This document shows positions 36,733-46,875 of a stretch of DNA of 64,000 nucleotides, piece by piece. This stretch comes from Bin87 sp965217175 (GTDB lineage: Bacteria > Chloroflexota > Dehalococcoidia > Lucifugimonadales > UBA3495): the NCBI GenBank assembly GCA_965217175.1, contig OZ244251.1:1-64000 (forward strand). Reading direction: 5' to 3'. The stretch's first letter is position 1. The number at the start of each line of letters is the position of its first letter. A program made the position numbers and the translations under genes. The notes below the pieces were generated by a model. The model was not told the DNA's origin. It saw only the letters and a list, made by a program, of their open reading frames with translations, and made no database searches.

Positions 36733-37650
36733 ATGCAACGGTATCTGTTGCGGCGCATCCTGCTCGCAATGATAACTCTGTTGGCCGTGTCTCTGATCAT
36801 TTTCGTGATGAGCCGGGCGGCAGGGGATCCTCGACATATCTATCTGGACGACTATTCGACCCAGGAAGACTGGGACCGGCTCACGGAAAGCCTGGGGCTG
36901 AACAAGCCGTATTACCAACAGTACGGGATATTCTTGGGCAGCGCGCTGAAGGGCGACTTTGGGGAGTCCATCAAAGAGGGCCGGCCCTCTATGGAAGTGA
37001 TAATCGAACGGGTCCCCGCTACTCTGCAACTTGGCCTGGCCGCCTTCGCCTTCTCTGTGATAGTGGGAGTGCCCCTTGGGATACTTTCCGCGGTGAAGCG
37101 AGGTAGCTTCCTAGATATGTCCGGGAAGATAGTTGCTCTGATAGGGCAGTCGGCGCCTGTGTTCTGGCTGGGGCTGATGTTGATGTTCATTTTTGCGGTG
37201 CGGCTGCAGTGGCTGCCGCCTTACGGCCGACAGGAGATTGCCAGCATTGTGTTGCCGGCAGTGGCGCTGGGGTGGTTTTACGCGGCGGCCAACTTGCGCC
37301 TGCTGCGTTCCGCCATGTTAAACGTGCTGGACTCCGAATACGTGAAATTGGCGCGGGCCAAAGGCGTATCCAACAATATCGTTATCTGGAAACATGCCTT
37401 GCGCAACGCACTGGTCCCGGTGTTGACATTCGCCGGGATCACACTTGGCAGTCTGGTAACCGGTTCTGTGGTCGTGGAAACTGTGTTCGCCTGGCCTGGG
37501 TTGGGCCAACTGGCGATCCAGGCGCTGGCCGGTAACGACTATCCGCTGCTCCAGGCCGTGGTGATAGTGTTCACGCTGATGTACGTCACCGCGGCTATGT
37601 TAGTGGACATTATGTACGCATACATTGATCCAAGGATCAGGTACGCATAA
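36733..37650 (+). CDS. dppB: Peptide ABC transporter permease (DppB type)
   Basis: A 305-aa inner-membrane permease beginning RYLLRRILLAMITLLAVSLI. The family N-terminal loop (LGLNKPYYQQYGIFLGSALK, GDFGESI) is present. The EAA region is RNALVPVLTFAGITLGSLV with VETVFAWPGLGQL. It ends with a C-terminal IDPRIRYA. GAGGGAG precedes the ATG. It forms the channel with the DppC-type protein encoded 14 nt downstream. Confidence 0.94.
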   Translation: MQRYLLRRILLAMITLLAVSLIIFVMSRAAGDPRHIYLDDYSTQEDWDRLTESLGLNKPYYQQYGIFLGSALKGDFGESIKEGRPSMEVIIERVPATLQLGLAAFAFSVIVGVPLGILSAVKRGSFLDMSGKIVALIGQSAPVFWLGLMLMFIFAVRLQWLPPYGRQEIASIVLPAVALGWFYAAANLRLLRSAMLNVLDSEYVKLARAKGVSNNIVIWKHALRNALVPVLTFAGITLGSLVTGSVVVETVFAWPGLGQLAIQALAGNDYPLLQAVVIVFTLMYVTAAMLVDIMYAYIDPRIRYA

Positions 37651-37664
37651 GGGAGGCGAGTATC

Positions 37665-38564
37665 GTGGCAGCAGAAGCAACTCTGGTAGTCCAGCCGGCG
37701 CCGGTCTCGGTCCGCATCGCCAGGAGGGCCTGGCGTTTGAGGCGGTGGCCACTGATTCCCATGCTCATATTGGTTATTTTCGTCCTCACGGGAGTGTTTG
37801 CGCCCCTGATCGCCCCACACGACCCCGAACGCGGCAACCTTCGGGAACGCAACCTGCCGCCGTCATGGGAAGACGGGGGAAGCTCCGAATTCTTTTTGGG
37901 GACCGATCATCTGGGTCGCGACATGCTGAGCCGGGTCGTATTCGGCGCCCGCATTTCCCTCGCGGTGGTTGCGGTAACTTTGGGAGTGGGGATGGGCGTC
38001 GGCGTGGCCTGTGGATTGGTAGCCGGATGGTACGGCGGCTGGATCGACGAGCTGCTGATGAGAGTGGTGGATATAAAGTTGGCCATACCGACTATTTTGC
38101 TGGCTTTGGTGTTGGTCTTGGCTCTGGGCCAATCATTCATGATCATCGTGGTAATCCTGGCTATTGCTGTCTGGCCACGGTTTGCTCGCAACGTGCGAGG
38201 CGAGGTTCTGCAACTGAAAACAATGGACTTCGTCGCCCTGGCCAAGGTGGCGGGGGCGTCAACCCCGCGAATATTGTTGATGCACATTTTCCCTGGCGTG
38301 ATCAATACGCTGATCGTCCTGGCGACGCTGGAGGTCGGCATAGTCATCCTTCTGGAGTCTACCCTCAGCTTCCTGGGAGCGGGCGTGCCTCCGCCGACCC
38401 CGGCATGGGGATCGATGGTGTCCGACGGCCGCGACCGCTTGGCGGTGGCGTGGTGGATATCCACTATGCCGGGGCTCGCCATAATGTGCACGGTGTTGTC
38501 GATGAACCTGTTTGGCGACTGGCTTCGGGACCGTTTGGATCCCCGGCTACGACAGCTGGGTTGA
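37665..38564 (+). CDS. dppC: Peptide ABC transporter permease (DppC type)
   Basis: A 299-aa permease from a GTG start with GGGAGGCGAG just upstream. It shows the DppC/OppC extension LIAPHDPERG, FFLGTDHLGRDMLSRVVFGA, the EAA region KVAGASTPRILLMHIFPGVI, LESTLSFLGAGVPPPTPAWG and the C-terminal LGDWLRDRLDP-like tail (FGDWLRDRLDPRLRQLG). It pairs with DppB. Confidence 0.94.
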   Translation: MAAEATLVVQPAPVSVRIARRAWRLRRWPLIPMLILVIFVLTGVFAPLIAPHDPERGNLRERNLPPSWEDGGSSEFFLGTDHLGRDMLSRVVFGARISLAVVAVTLGVGMGVGVACGLVAGWYGGWIDELLMRVVDIKLAIPTILLALVLVLALGQSFMIIVVILAIAVWPRFARNVRGEVLQLKTMDFVALAKVAGASTPRILLMHIFPGVINTLIVLATLEVGIVILLESTLSFLGAGVPPPTPAWGSMVSDGRDRLAVAWWISTMPGLAIMCTVLSMNLFGDWLRDRLDPRLRQLG

Positions 38565-38623
38565 TCGTGTCCAATCAAGGATCAGAGCGTTTGACGTCGT
38601 CCCACGTGTGAGCAGGCGGAAAG

Positions 38624-39616
38624 ATGAGCACAAGTAAAACGGTCAACAATAACCCGGTGGTTTTGCAAGTCGAAGGGTTGAAAACCTACTTCGAAACCCG
38701 TTGGGGTACTGTCAAGGCGGTGGACGGGGTCAGCTTCGATTTGAAAAAGGGTGAGACCCTGGGGATCGTGGGGGAGTCAGGATCTGGCAAGTCGGTGACC
38801 ATGTTGTCAGTGATGCGGTTGATCCCGAGTCCTCCCGGTCAAATCGTGGATGGCCGGGTCTTGCTGGAAGGCCAGGATCTGGTGCCGTTGTCCGACAAGG
38901 AAATGAGCGAGATCCGGGGTAGCCAGATTGCGTTGATCATCCAGGATCCGATGACATCGCTAAACCCCGTTTTTTCCATCGGTAACCAGGTGGGAGAGGC
39001 CATCAAAATCCACCAGGACATCCCTAAGGGCACGTTAGTCCAGCGGGTGCTGGACGTGTTGAGGAAAGTGAACATCCCTGCCGCCGAGACGCGGGTCAGG
39101 GACTATCCTCATCAGCTGAGCGGTGGGATGAGGCAGCGTGTCGTGGGGGCCATTAGCATATCCTGCGAGCCCATGGTCCTGATCGCCGACGAACCGACCA
39201 CGTCCTTGGACGTAACTATCCAGGCGCAGTACCTCAAATTGTTGAAGGAACTGCAGGAAGCTTCGGACATCGCGCTTATATTTATCACGCACGACTTCGG
39301 TATCGTCGCCAAGATGTGTGACCGCGTCGCTGTAATGTACGCGGGCAAGATCGTCGAGATGGGGGACGTTCGCGACATATTCAACAACCCGTCGCATCCT
39401 TACACCGAGGCGTTGTTGGCGTCAGTCCCTAAGCTCGAAGAGGATGTGGACCGGCTGTATTCGATCGAAGGCCATCCGCCTACGCTTCACGACCTGCCAC
39501 CCGGCTGCCCGTTCGCACCCAGGTGTCAATACGTGATGGACAAGTGCTCTGAGGCCTATCCGCCTGAGTTCAATATCACAGATGGTCACCATGCGGCTTG
39601 CTGGAGGTTGGAATGA
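38624..39616 (+). CDS. dppD: Peptide ABC transporter ATP-binding protein (DppD type)
   Basis: A 330-aa ATPase: Walker A IVGESGSGKSVTM, Q-loop QDPMTSLNPVFSIG, signature HQLSGGMRQRVVG, Walker B VLIADEPTTSLDV, H-loop FITHDFGIVAKMCDRVAVMY. The oligopeptide-type C-terminus has Cys residues (PPGCPFAPRC, DKCSEAYP). The stop overlaps the ATG of the next gene as ATGA. Confidence 0.95.
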   Translation: MSTSKTVNNNPVVLQVEGLKTYFETRWGTVKAVDGVSFDLKKGETLGIVGESGSGKSVTMLSVMRLIPSPPGQIVDGRVLLEGQDLVPLSDKEMSEIRGSQIALIIQDPMTSLNPVFSIGNQVGEAIKIHQDIPKGTLVQRVLDVLRKVNIPAAETRVRDYPHQLSGGMRQRVVGAISISCEPMVLIADEPTTSLDVTIQAQYLKLLKELQEASDIALIFITHDFGIVAKMCDRVAVMYAGKIVEMGDVRDIFNNPSHPYTEALLASVPKLEEDVDRLYSIEGHPPTLHDLPPGCPFAPRCQYVMDKCSEAYPPEFNITDGHHAACWRLE

Positions 39617-40617
39617 CTACTTTGGATGCCAGGCAGATGGCAGACACCAAAACCGAGGTGCTGCTTGAAGCTGAAGGCTTGAAAAAATACTTCCCGGTAA
39701 CTAAGGGTCTGCTGATCTCCAAAATAACCGGATGGATCAAAGCGGTGGACGGTGTTTCGTTCCAGATCCGGGCCGGAGAGACCCTCGGTATCGTGGGCGA
39801 ATCCGGCTGCGGCAAGAGCACCACGGCAAAAATGCTCCTCATGCTGGAAGACCCCACGGAAGGCACAATACGCTACCAGGGCAAGGATATCCAGAACGCC
39901 ACCTCGGATGAGCGTCGAGCGTATCGGAGTTCGGTCCAAGCCGTCTTCCAGGATCCCTGGAGCTCATTGAACCCCAGAATGCGAGTCCGCGACATTATCG
40001 CCGAGCCCATGGTCATAAACCTCAACCTCAGCAGGAGCGAGATGCAGGACCGCGTCGCCAAATTGCTGGATGACGTGGGCTTGAGCAGTTATCACGCCAA
40101 TCTGTATCCCCACGAGTTCAGTGGAGGACAGCGCCAGCGCCTGGCGATTGCGCGGGCATTGTCGGTGGAACCGCGGGTCATCGTGCTGGACGAACCGGTC
40201 TCGGCGTTGGACGTTTCAATCCGCGCCCAGATAATGAACCTGCTCAAGGACCTGCAGCAGGAGTATAACGTTAGCTACCTGCTCATCGCCCACCATTTGG
40301 CCACCGTCCGATACATGTGCGATTGGGTCGCCGTGATGTATTTGGGGCAGATTGTAGAGTTTGGACCGACCAGGGAACTGTTCGAAAACGCGTCGCATCC
40401 TTATACCAAGGCGTTGATGAACGCGGCGTTGCCCTCCCATCCGGACATCGAACAGGAGGAAATGATACTGACCGGTGAGGTTCCGTCGCCCCTGAACCCT
40501 CCGGAGGGGTGCCATTTCCACCCCAGGTGCCCGTTCGTGATTGCCCAGTGTTCGACCGAAGTTCCCGAGGTACGAGAAATCGCCCCCGGGCACGTAGTTT
40601 CTTGCCACCTTTACTGA
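39613..40617 (+). CDS. dppF: Peptide ABC transporter ATP-binding protein (DppF type)
   Basis: ATPase of about 334 aa: Walker A IVGESGCGKSTTAKML, Q-loop VFQDPWSSLNPRMRV, signature HEFSGGQRQRLAIARAL, Walker B VIVLDEPVSALDV, and the DppF/OppF C-terminal EGCHFHPRCPFVIAQC. The start at 39613 gives translational coupling with dppD; an ATG at 39598 is possible. It is the last gene of the transporter operon; IS remnants follow. Confidence 0.95.
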   Translation: MTTLDARQMADTKTEVLLEAEGLKKYFPVTKGLLISKITGWIKAVDGVSFQIRAGETLGIVGESGCGKSTTAKMLLMLEDPTEGTIRYQGKDIQNATSDERRAYRSSVQAVFQDPWSSLNPRMRVRDIIAEPMVINLNLSRSEMQDRVAKLLDDVGLSSYHANLYPHEFSGGQRQRLAIARALSVEPRVIVLDEPVSALDVSIRAQIMNLLKDLQQEYNVSYLLIAHHLATVRYMCDWVAVMYLGQIVEFGPTRELFENASHPYTKALMNAALPSHPDIEQEEMILTGEVPSPLNPPEGCHFHPRCPFVIAQCSTEVPEVREIAPGHVVSCHLY

Positions 40618-40635
40618 CTGGTCTGTTAGGTACAT

Positions 40636-41010
40636 TTCACAAACCGATTCCACGCCCAGGATGTTCAAAAGATGGTAGTAAGGCATTGACGTCGGTCTTG
40701 CGGCCAGACACGTTCTTGATGCGCCTGGGTCCACCAGCATTGCCTCAAACCCCCGCTCTTCCAGCACTCCAAACAGTGGAATCCAATACACGCCGCTGGA
40801 ATTCATGACCACGGTTGCCACCTCGCACTTGGCCAGCCAGTCCGCCAAACGATACAGGTCACGCGTGTAAGCGTCGAACTCCCGCACCGCCGGCCGCGCG
40901 GTCTTGGGACTCTACTGAAGTGGCTGCTGGCGCCTACATCAATCCCTGCCGCGTTTAGATTTACCCGGGACAGTTCGGCAGGCAGCCGCTGGCGTCTCTT
41001 TTCGCTTTCG
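40636..41010 (-). pseudogene. IS110-family transposase, N-terminal remnant
   Basis: The minus strand reads VNLNAAGIDVGASSHFSRVP, then after a frame change VREFDAYTRDLYRLADWLA, VVMNSSGVYWIPLFGVLEER. These are the DEDD-type start of IS110 transposases. The core and C-terminus are gone. Confidence 0.75.
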
Positions 41011-41114
41011 CCAGTAGAGTCCCAGGAAGTGGTGTTAAGAGTTAGGTGGTTGGCCAAAAGCTGACCACCGCGTCATCCTTGGTGCTAACAACAACGCAAT
41101 CAAGGAGAACGACA

Positions 41115-41276
41115 GTGGTTAAACAGAGCATGGATCTTTTGGAATTATTGCGCAAGCGCGGTATGGACGGAGACGTGGACTTTCTGCGAGAAGCCTTGCG
41201 CGTCCTGGTGGACGGCATCACGGACGCCGAGGTATCTGCCCAGATCGGCGCTGAGCACTGTTATCGCCGACGTTAA
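41115..41276 (+). pseudogene. IS256-family transposase, N-terminal remnant
   Basis: It reads VKQSMDLLELLRKRGMDGDV, DFLREALRVLVDGITDAEVS, AQIGAEH, then loses the family sequence and stops. This is the start of an IS256-type transposase only. Confidence 0.75.
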
Positions 41277-41362
41277 AATGTGCAAAAACGCCGCAATGGA
41301 ATTGACCCATCCGAAAGTAGTGGCATTATCTGCGGACACTCCGTGGAGGTGCGTCAAACAAA

Positions 41363-42094
41363 TTGCTAAAGGTGGGTCAAGTGAAAGAGATATACGAGAT
41401 GAAAGGATCAGGCTGCTCGATCCGCGGGATCGCCAAGGAGCTGGAGGTGTCGCGCAGAACGGTGCGGAAGTATCTGAAGTCGCCGGAGGCGATGCGTCCC
41501 AAGGCACGGCCACGGCGGGCGTCCAAGTTGGATCCGTACACGGAGTACATCGAGGGGCGGATGGCGGAGGGGCTGGAAAACTGCGTGGTGCTGCATCGGG
41601 AGCTACGCGAGCTGGGCTATGTCGGAGGCTATTCGATCCTGAAGGGCTACGTGTCGCCGCGACGGTAGAGGCGTCAGCCGGAGGCGACGATGCGGTTTGA
41701 GACCGAGCCCGGTGAGCAGGCCCAGGTGGATTGGGGCAGTCTGGCTTACGTCGGTGCGGGCGGTAAGAAGCGCCGCGTCTGGGTGTTTGTGATGACCATG
41801 GGCTGGTCGAGGACCTGCTACGTGGAACTGGCGCGCAAGGCGTACACCGCCGCTTTCATCCAGTGCAACGTAAATGCCTCCGAGTATCTGGGCGGCGTGC
41901 CCCGACGCTGTCTGTACGACAATGCGAAGGTGATCACGCTGGGCCGGGACGGGGCGAAGCGACCGGTATGGAACCAGCGAATGCTGGACTTCGCCCTCAG
42001 GGTGGGCTTTGAGCTGCGACTGTGCCAGCCCTACCGGGCCCAGACCAAGGGCAAGGTGGAAAGCGCGGTGAAGTACGTCCGGCGCAACGCGTAG
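41363..42094 (+). pseudogene. IS21-family transposase (IstA), with amber stop and truncated end
   Basis: The N-terminal HTH is VKEIYEMKGSGCSIRGIAKE, LEVSRRTVRKYLKSP. It ends at TAG (41666-41668), and the same frame continues RFETEPGEQAQVDWGSLAYV (first Asp), GGVPRRCLYDNAKVIT (second Asp), CQPYRAQTKGKVESAVKYVR (Glu). All three catalytic residues are visible. It stops 3 nt before the OGG gene end, so the C-terminus and istB are missing here. Confidence 0.8.
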
Positions 42095-42097
42095 TTG

Positions 42098-43033
42098 TCA
42101 ATTTAGTCGGCGGTCAAGAAACAGATACTGGCCGACATAACCAGCGTGAGGCCCGAAGAAATCCTGAGCCCAACGTACCATCGCACCGTCGGTTGCTTTT
42201 TCCCCAGGCCAGAAATATTCCTCCACCGCCCGTCTGATGTGCCGGTCCACAGGAAATGCCTCCAGTTTATCCAACGCCATTAGGCAGACGCAGTCGGCGA
42301 TCTTGGGGCCGATGCCTTCGTACTCCATGAGTCTCCGCTTTGTATCTGGATAGGGGATCTCCCGCAATCGTTCCATCTCACCTGGGTTGTCAGTAACCCG
42401 ACGAGCCGCGGCGATGACACGCGGCCCCTTGAATCCCAGGCCCAGATCTCTTACGCCGTCCTCACTGACCTGAGCCAAAACCTCCGGGCCCGGAAAAGTG
42501 TAGCGAACTTCGCCAGCCAACTCCACCGGATTGCCGTACGTGTCCGCCAGCGCTTCGACGTTTTTGGTGATGCTTTCGACGCTGGCGTTTGCCGAGCAGA
42601 TGTACGATGCCAGACACTCCCACGGCTCTTGACGGAGGACGCGGACGCCACGGTAGCTTTCTAGCCGTGGGCCTATCCGGCTGTCACGTCCCTCTAAGTC
42701 AGCGTAAACGCCCTCTATATCATCGGTGTCCAGCCGGAAATACCTTCGCAGGTCATCATTCAACTCTGCGTCGACTATTTCTCCCTCCGGACCGGCCGCT
42801 CTGTACTCGATACCGGCTTGCGTTCGCCTCACATGAACATGGCGTTGCCCCAGGACGCCCGAGTACCAGTGGTCACCAAGAAGCCGCCAACGAAATGCCT
42901 GTCCCATGGTCAAGCTGGTCTTCAAGCAAAAAGGTTGATCAATTTCAAGGCGCCGCGGCGATCCTGCTTCGTGTAGTGGAAAATGAAACTTGCTGGCCAG
43001 GAAGGTCAGTAATCTCGTGAAATTCCGCGTCAT
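42098..43033 (-). CDS. ogg: 8-oxoguanine DNA glycosylase/AP lyase (OGG1 type)
   Basis: A 311-aa OGG-type protein. The N-terminal domain has TMGQAFRWRLLGDHWYSGVL. The HhH-GPD part has WECLASYICSANASVESITK, LMEYEGIGPKIADCVCLMAL (hairpin-helix with the catalytic Lys) and FPVDRHIRRAV with the catalytic Asp. It removes oxidised guanine from DNA and nicks the strand. It is an intact gene stranded among IS remnants; the IS21 fragment ends almost at its stop codon without damaging it. Confidence 0.93.
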   Translation of the reverse strand: MTRNFTRLLTFLASKFHFPLHEAGSPRRLEIDQPFCLKTSLTMGQAFRWRLLGDHWYSGVLGQRHVHVRRTQAGIEYRAAGPEGEIVDAELNDDLRRYFRLDTDDIEGVYADLEGRDSRIGPRLESYRGVRVLRQEPWECLASYICSANASVESITKNVEALADTYGNPVELAGEVRYTFPGPEVLAQVSEDGVRDLGLGFKGPRVIAAARRVTDNPGEMERLREIPYPDTKRRLMEYEGIGPKIADCVCLMALDKLEAFPVDRHIRRAVEEYFWPGEKATDGAMVRWAQDFFGPHAGYVGQYLFLDRRLN

Positions 43034-43149
43034 CGCCCTGATTCTTCACCTCTCTTGGTTACTTGCGCGGTCATTTGCCGAACGGATCTACGAGTGTAAC
43101 AGTGATTGGTTTGGCGATCGATGACCTTCAAGCGCAATTTAGGTTGTGG

Positions 43150-43390
43150 AGTTCCGTATGCCAACCTCGAATCCGGTACGAGCGCGGCAGCATCATCCTC
43201 ACTTCGAACAAGGGCTTCGGCGAGTGGGGTGAGCTGCTCGGTGACACCGTCATCGCCTCGGCAGTACTGGACCGGCTCCTGCACCACAGCCACGTGCTGA
43301 ACATCCCCGCGAACAGATCCGAGGTGAAAGCTACCGGCTCGGAGAGAAACGCCAGGCGGGGCTATTCCCGTCGCAACAACACATCACCGC
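43150..43390 (+). pseudogene. IS21 helper ATPase (IstB) C-terminal remnant
   Basis: It reads YERGSIILTSNKGFGEWGEL, LGDTVIASAVLDRLLHHSHV, LNIPANRSE with frame noise after. This is the IstB sensor and C-terminal region. The ATP-binding part is missing. Confidence 0.7.
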
Positions 43391-43475
43391 GGCGCCGGAG
43401 GAGGCCGGCGACAACTACGCCGACTGACCAAATCGCTGAGCAAAACCCAGGTGGGTCAATCCCGGATCGGCGATC

Positions 43476-43742
43476 GTGGGTCACATCTCCGTCGACGTAG
43501 TCAGCAAGGCGCCGACCAAATGGGGGCGTACGCCCACACTTACCCAGAAGGCCCGGTGGAAGGCGATTCAGCAGGCCAGACTGAAAGGGCTGTCCCTGAG
43601 AGCCATCGCTCGGGAACTGGGCATCTCGCGAGTAACCGTGTGTAAGTACGCCTACGCTGAGCAACCGCCCACCAAGAAGCTCAGCGCCCAGGAACGCGCC
43701 AAGCTGATGGCATTACGAATATCCGCAACCGTAGCCAACTAA
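43476..43742 (+). pseudogene. Helix-turn-helix fragment, probably transposase-derived
   Basis: An 88-aa ORF with RWKAIQQARLKGLSLRAIAR, ELGISRVTVCKYAYAE, a clear HTH, followed by LSAQERAKLMALRISATVAN. It resembles the HTH regions of IS21 or ISL3-type transposases. It could also be a free regulator; the surrounding wreckage makes a transposase piece likelier. Confidence 0.45.
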
Positions 43743-44489
43743 CCCACCGGATATTTTCGCGTTCCATTTAAACGGACAGAATCGCTGGACAACAACAAAT
43801 CTTGGCCAAAGACGGTGTCAATTTCGCGGTTTACAGGTTCGAAGTTGTTGAAAAGTGAGAAAATACGGACGCAGATCACGATGACAATCAGAAACAACCT
43901 GATCTACCCATAAAATAATAATAAACTACGAATATTTATAAATAATATCTATTTATATGCTGAATATCGTGATAGACTACATACACGAGCCGAAACCCGC
44001 TCAATAAATAGGAGGGAATGGACAACCAACCTTTGCGGATCTGAATACCCAGGCTAGAAGTGCAAAACCCGCTGGGAACCATTCCAAGAGCGTTCGGAAA
44101 CGGCAAAGTAAGCTACCGGGAAGCCGACGCAGAACACGGAACGGTTGACGTCGGTGTTCGGCCCGGCAACCTGCTAACGGCGAAAGGACAACCGAGAGCG
44201 CGATGCCCACTCCAGCAGGTTCAGCACGGCCTAAGGTCCCAGCCCAAGGTGCCAACGGCCCCCGCTGGGTCGGAACTCGATGAAATGAGGACCAGCCAAT
44301 GATGCCCGGACCGTGGTTTTCGCCCCACCCGCCGCTTCGGCAAACACCGTCCAAGGAAAAAAGGGCCTCGTTCAGAACATCCTAAGATAGCAGGTATCAC
44401 ATTTCCCGGATCCGTTTCGTTTGCCTAAACCTTGTCCGCGGTTTTCGATGGAATAACTAGTTTTGTAAAAGTTTCGGGAGGTACGGGTT
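43743..44489 (+). promoter_or_regulatory. Long upstream region of the second binding-protein gene
   Basis: About 745 bp without a supported gene. An AT-rich block at 43905-43985 contains GCTGAATATCGTGATAGACT (43959-43978), similar to the promoter of the first binding-protein gene. TAGACT (43973-43978) is a possible -10; no strong -35. GGGAGG lies 9-14 nt before the ATG at 44490. Confidence 0.45.
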
Positions 44490-46295
44490 ATGTTTCGCTA
44501 TGACACTTTCAAGGGAACCTTCTGGGCGATGGTTCTGGCAACATTAGCTCTGGCAGTCATAGTAGCCTGCGGAAGCTCCGCCCCTGCGCCGGAGGAACCA
44601 GCCACAAGCAGCAGCGACGGCACAGCGCCCTCACAGGGTCAGGTTGCGCCTACGGCCATGCCGGCCGGGGCCGAAGTCACATCCCAGACGATGACGATCC
44701 AACCGGTGGGCAAACTTACCATGGGCCAAGAGGAGATAAACGTCTTCAGCGGGCACCCCGCGCTATCGGTCAACCCCCAACTGTTCGTGATAACCACGGC
44801 CCCGGTGGTGGAGGGACTGATGGCTTGGAACAGCAACCTGGAAGCGGTACCGCTGCTGGCGGAGTCCTGGAGCATCTCCGATGATTTCGCGACCTGGACT
44901 TTCAACATCCGCAAAGGTGTGCAGTTCCACAAGGGATACGGTGAAATGACCGCGGAAGACGTGGCTTGGTCCTATACCCATTGGATCACGAATACCAAAC
45001 ATGCCCGGGCCACCGCCCTTCAGCGGTTCTGGGCCCACCCCGAGGGCAGTGTGGAGGTTGTGGACAGCCACACTCTGGTAGTGAACACAGGGGAGGCCAT
45101 GCCTGATGTGATCATGTCCGAGTTTCACCGGATTCCCTCGGGAATCGCCTCCTGGGTCACCAGCAAGAAGCAGTCGGATGAACTGGGAGTGGAAGCGGCG
45201 GACAAGGACATCGCCGCCACCGGCCCCTGGGAGATTGTCGAACATCGTCCGGCCCAATATTGGCGGATGCGAGCGGTGGAGAACCACTGGCGCAAGACAC
45301 CCCACTTCGCCGAACTGGAATTCCAAGAAATCCCCGAGCAGTCCACCCGGCTAGCCGGATTCCAGACCGGGCACCTAGATACCTTCGTGATGGCTTTTGA
45401 CTCCATCCCCCTGATACAAGAAATGCCAGAGGCCAGGCTCATGCAAGTACCTAACCAGGCCGCAGGGGAAATGCTACTGCACTTTCATGGTGGGCTCTAC
45501 TTCAACCTAGGCACCGACAAGTTGGAGGCCGCTTACGACCCGGACCTGCCTTGGGTCTCCGCCAATCCTGACGTGAACTCAGCAGAGTGGGACCAGGCTA
45601 GGAAAGTGCGCCAGGCGATGGTAAAGGCCGTTGACGTCCAGACCATTGTGGAAACCCTGTTGCAGGGCTATGCGCAGCGATCGCCGGTTGGTGTGGGCGG
45701 GTACAGCTATTCGGCGCACCGGTTCCCGGACATCCCGATGCTGGAATATGACCCAGAGGGAGCCAAGAGGCTTCTGGCCGAGGCCGGCTATCCGGACGGT
45801 GAATTCAGCATCACCTTGATCCCGGCCCTGCGGGGCGCGCCCGCCGAGGTAGAGGTGGCCGAGGCCATGGCAGTCATGTGGGAAGACATAGGGGTGGACG
45901 TAAAGTTGCAGAACATACCCTACGGAACCTTCCGGCCCACGGTCATTGGGCGGACCTTCAACGGAGCCACCAATCACGCCACTTCCCCTTCCAACACCCC
46001 GGCCCGGCTGTACAACGCCCTGCAGGATAGAGGCAGTTTCGTCAGGCACACCCATCCCTATCTGGATGATATAACCATCCGGGCCCAGAAAGCCGTCACC
46101 CTGGATGAACGTACCAAGCTGGAGAACGAGGTCGGCAAATTCATGTACGATGAGTCCATCTACACCTCCCTGTATTTGTGGGATGCGGTATGGGCAGTGG
46201 GACCCAGGATAGATGAAAAATCGTGGAGCGAAAACCTGTTCTACGGTGACATCCGCAACGTCAACGGCTACGAGTGGATCGAGCCGCGACAGTAG
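44490..46295 (+). CDS. Peptide ABC transporter substrate-binding lipoprotein, full length
   Basis: A 601-aa family-5 solute-binding protein. The lipoprotein signal is FWAMVLATLALAVIVACGSS. Landmarks: VVEGLMAWNSNLEAVPLLAE, SWSISDDFATWTFNIRKGV, EMTAEDVAWSYTHWI, VDSHTLVVNTGEAM, LAGFQTGHLDTFVMAFDSIP, KVRQAMVKAVDVQTIVETLL, LLAEAGYPDGEFSITLIPAL. It delivers peptides or similar solutes to a Dpp-type permease, probably the one at 36733-40617. It is a paralogue of the shortened copy at 34504. Confidence 0.93.
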   Translation: MFRYDTFKGTFWAMVLATLALAVIVACGSSAPAPEEPATSSSDGTAPSQGQVAPTAMPAGAEVTSQTMTIQPVGKLTMGQEEINVFSGHPALSVNPQLFVITTAPVVEGLMAWNSNLEAVPLLAESWSISDDFATWTFNIRKGVQFHKGYGEMTAEDVAWSYTHWITNTKHARATALQRFWAHPEGSVEVVDSHTLVVNTGEAMPDVIMSEFHRIPSGIASWVTSKKQSDELGVEAADKDIAATGPWEIVEHRPAQYWRMRAVENHWRKTPHFAELEFQEIPEQSTRLAGFQTGHLDTFVMAFDSIPLIQEMPEARLMQVPNQAAGEMLLHFHGGLYFNLGTDKLEAAYDPDLPWVSANPDVNSAEWDQARKVRQAMVKAVDVQTIVETLLQGYAQRSPVGVGGYSYSAHRFPDIPMLEYDPEGAKRLLAEAGYPDGEFSITLIPALRGAPAEVEVAEAMAVMWEDIGVDVKLQNIPYGTFRPTVIGRTFNGATNHATSPSNTPARLYNALQDRGSFVRHTHPYLDDITIRAQKAVTLDERTKLENEVGKFMYDESIYTSLYLWDAVWAVGPRIDEKSWSENLFYGDIRNVNGYEWIEPRQ

Positions 46296-46448
46296 GCGCA
46301 CCCCGGCCTGAGGCGCGCCTCGAGGCTGGTTCAAGTTGGTGCCTAGGACGTCGACAAAACGTATCACCGAGGGAGATGCGCGATGGCTTTGGCACCAGCG
46401 ACGTTTTGGGTTGCGAGGTGATGTAGCGAAGCCGACGTTAGCGCGGAC

Positions 46449-46875
46449 TTACGCCAGAGTTGGTGGGCCTGTATACGGCGCGGAGGCGTTCTGCCGGCTG
46501 CCCTTGAGGCGGTAGCTGTCGCCGTTCATCTCGACGATATGCATGTGGTGGGTGAAGCGGTCCAGCAATGTTCCGGTGAGCCTTTCCGACCCGAAGACCT
46601 CGGTCCACTCGTTGAAGGGGAGGTTAGTGGTGACCAGGATGGAGCCACGCTCGTAGCGTTGGCTGAAGACCTCGAAGATCAATTCCGCACCGGTGGTGGA
46701 CAACGGCACGAAGCCCAACTCGTCGATGATGAGCAGACTGAGGCGAGCCAGTTGTCGCTACCGGTTGAGCAGTCGGCGGTCGTCTCTGGTCTCTATGAGC
46801 TCGTGGACCAGTGCCGCAGCGGTGGTGAAGCCCACGGACATTCCTCGCTGGCAGGCAGCGAGGCCCAATCCTAAA
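46449..46875 (-). pseudogene. IS21 helper ATPase (IstB) fragment with internal stop
   Basis: The minus strand reads GLAACQRGMSVGFTTAAALV, then a TAG in RRLLNR-stop-RQLARLSLLI, then IDELGFVPLSTTGAELIFEV (Walker B), SILVTTNLPFNEWTEVFGSE, RLTGTLLDRFTHHMHIVEMN. The N-terminal Walker A region is missing. Confidence 0.8.

Noticed and set aside
43905..43985. AT-rich block as a replication origin
   Set aside because: No DnaA-box-like TTATCCACA cluster is seen, and the block lines up with the promoter of the paralogous gene instead.
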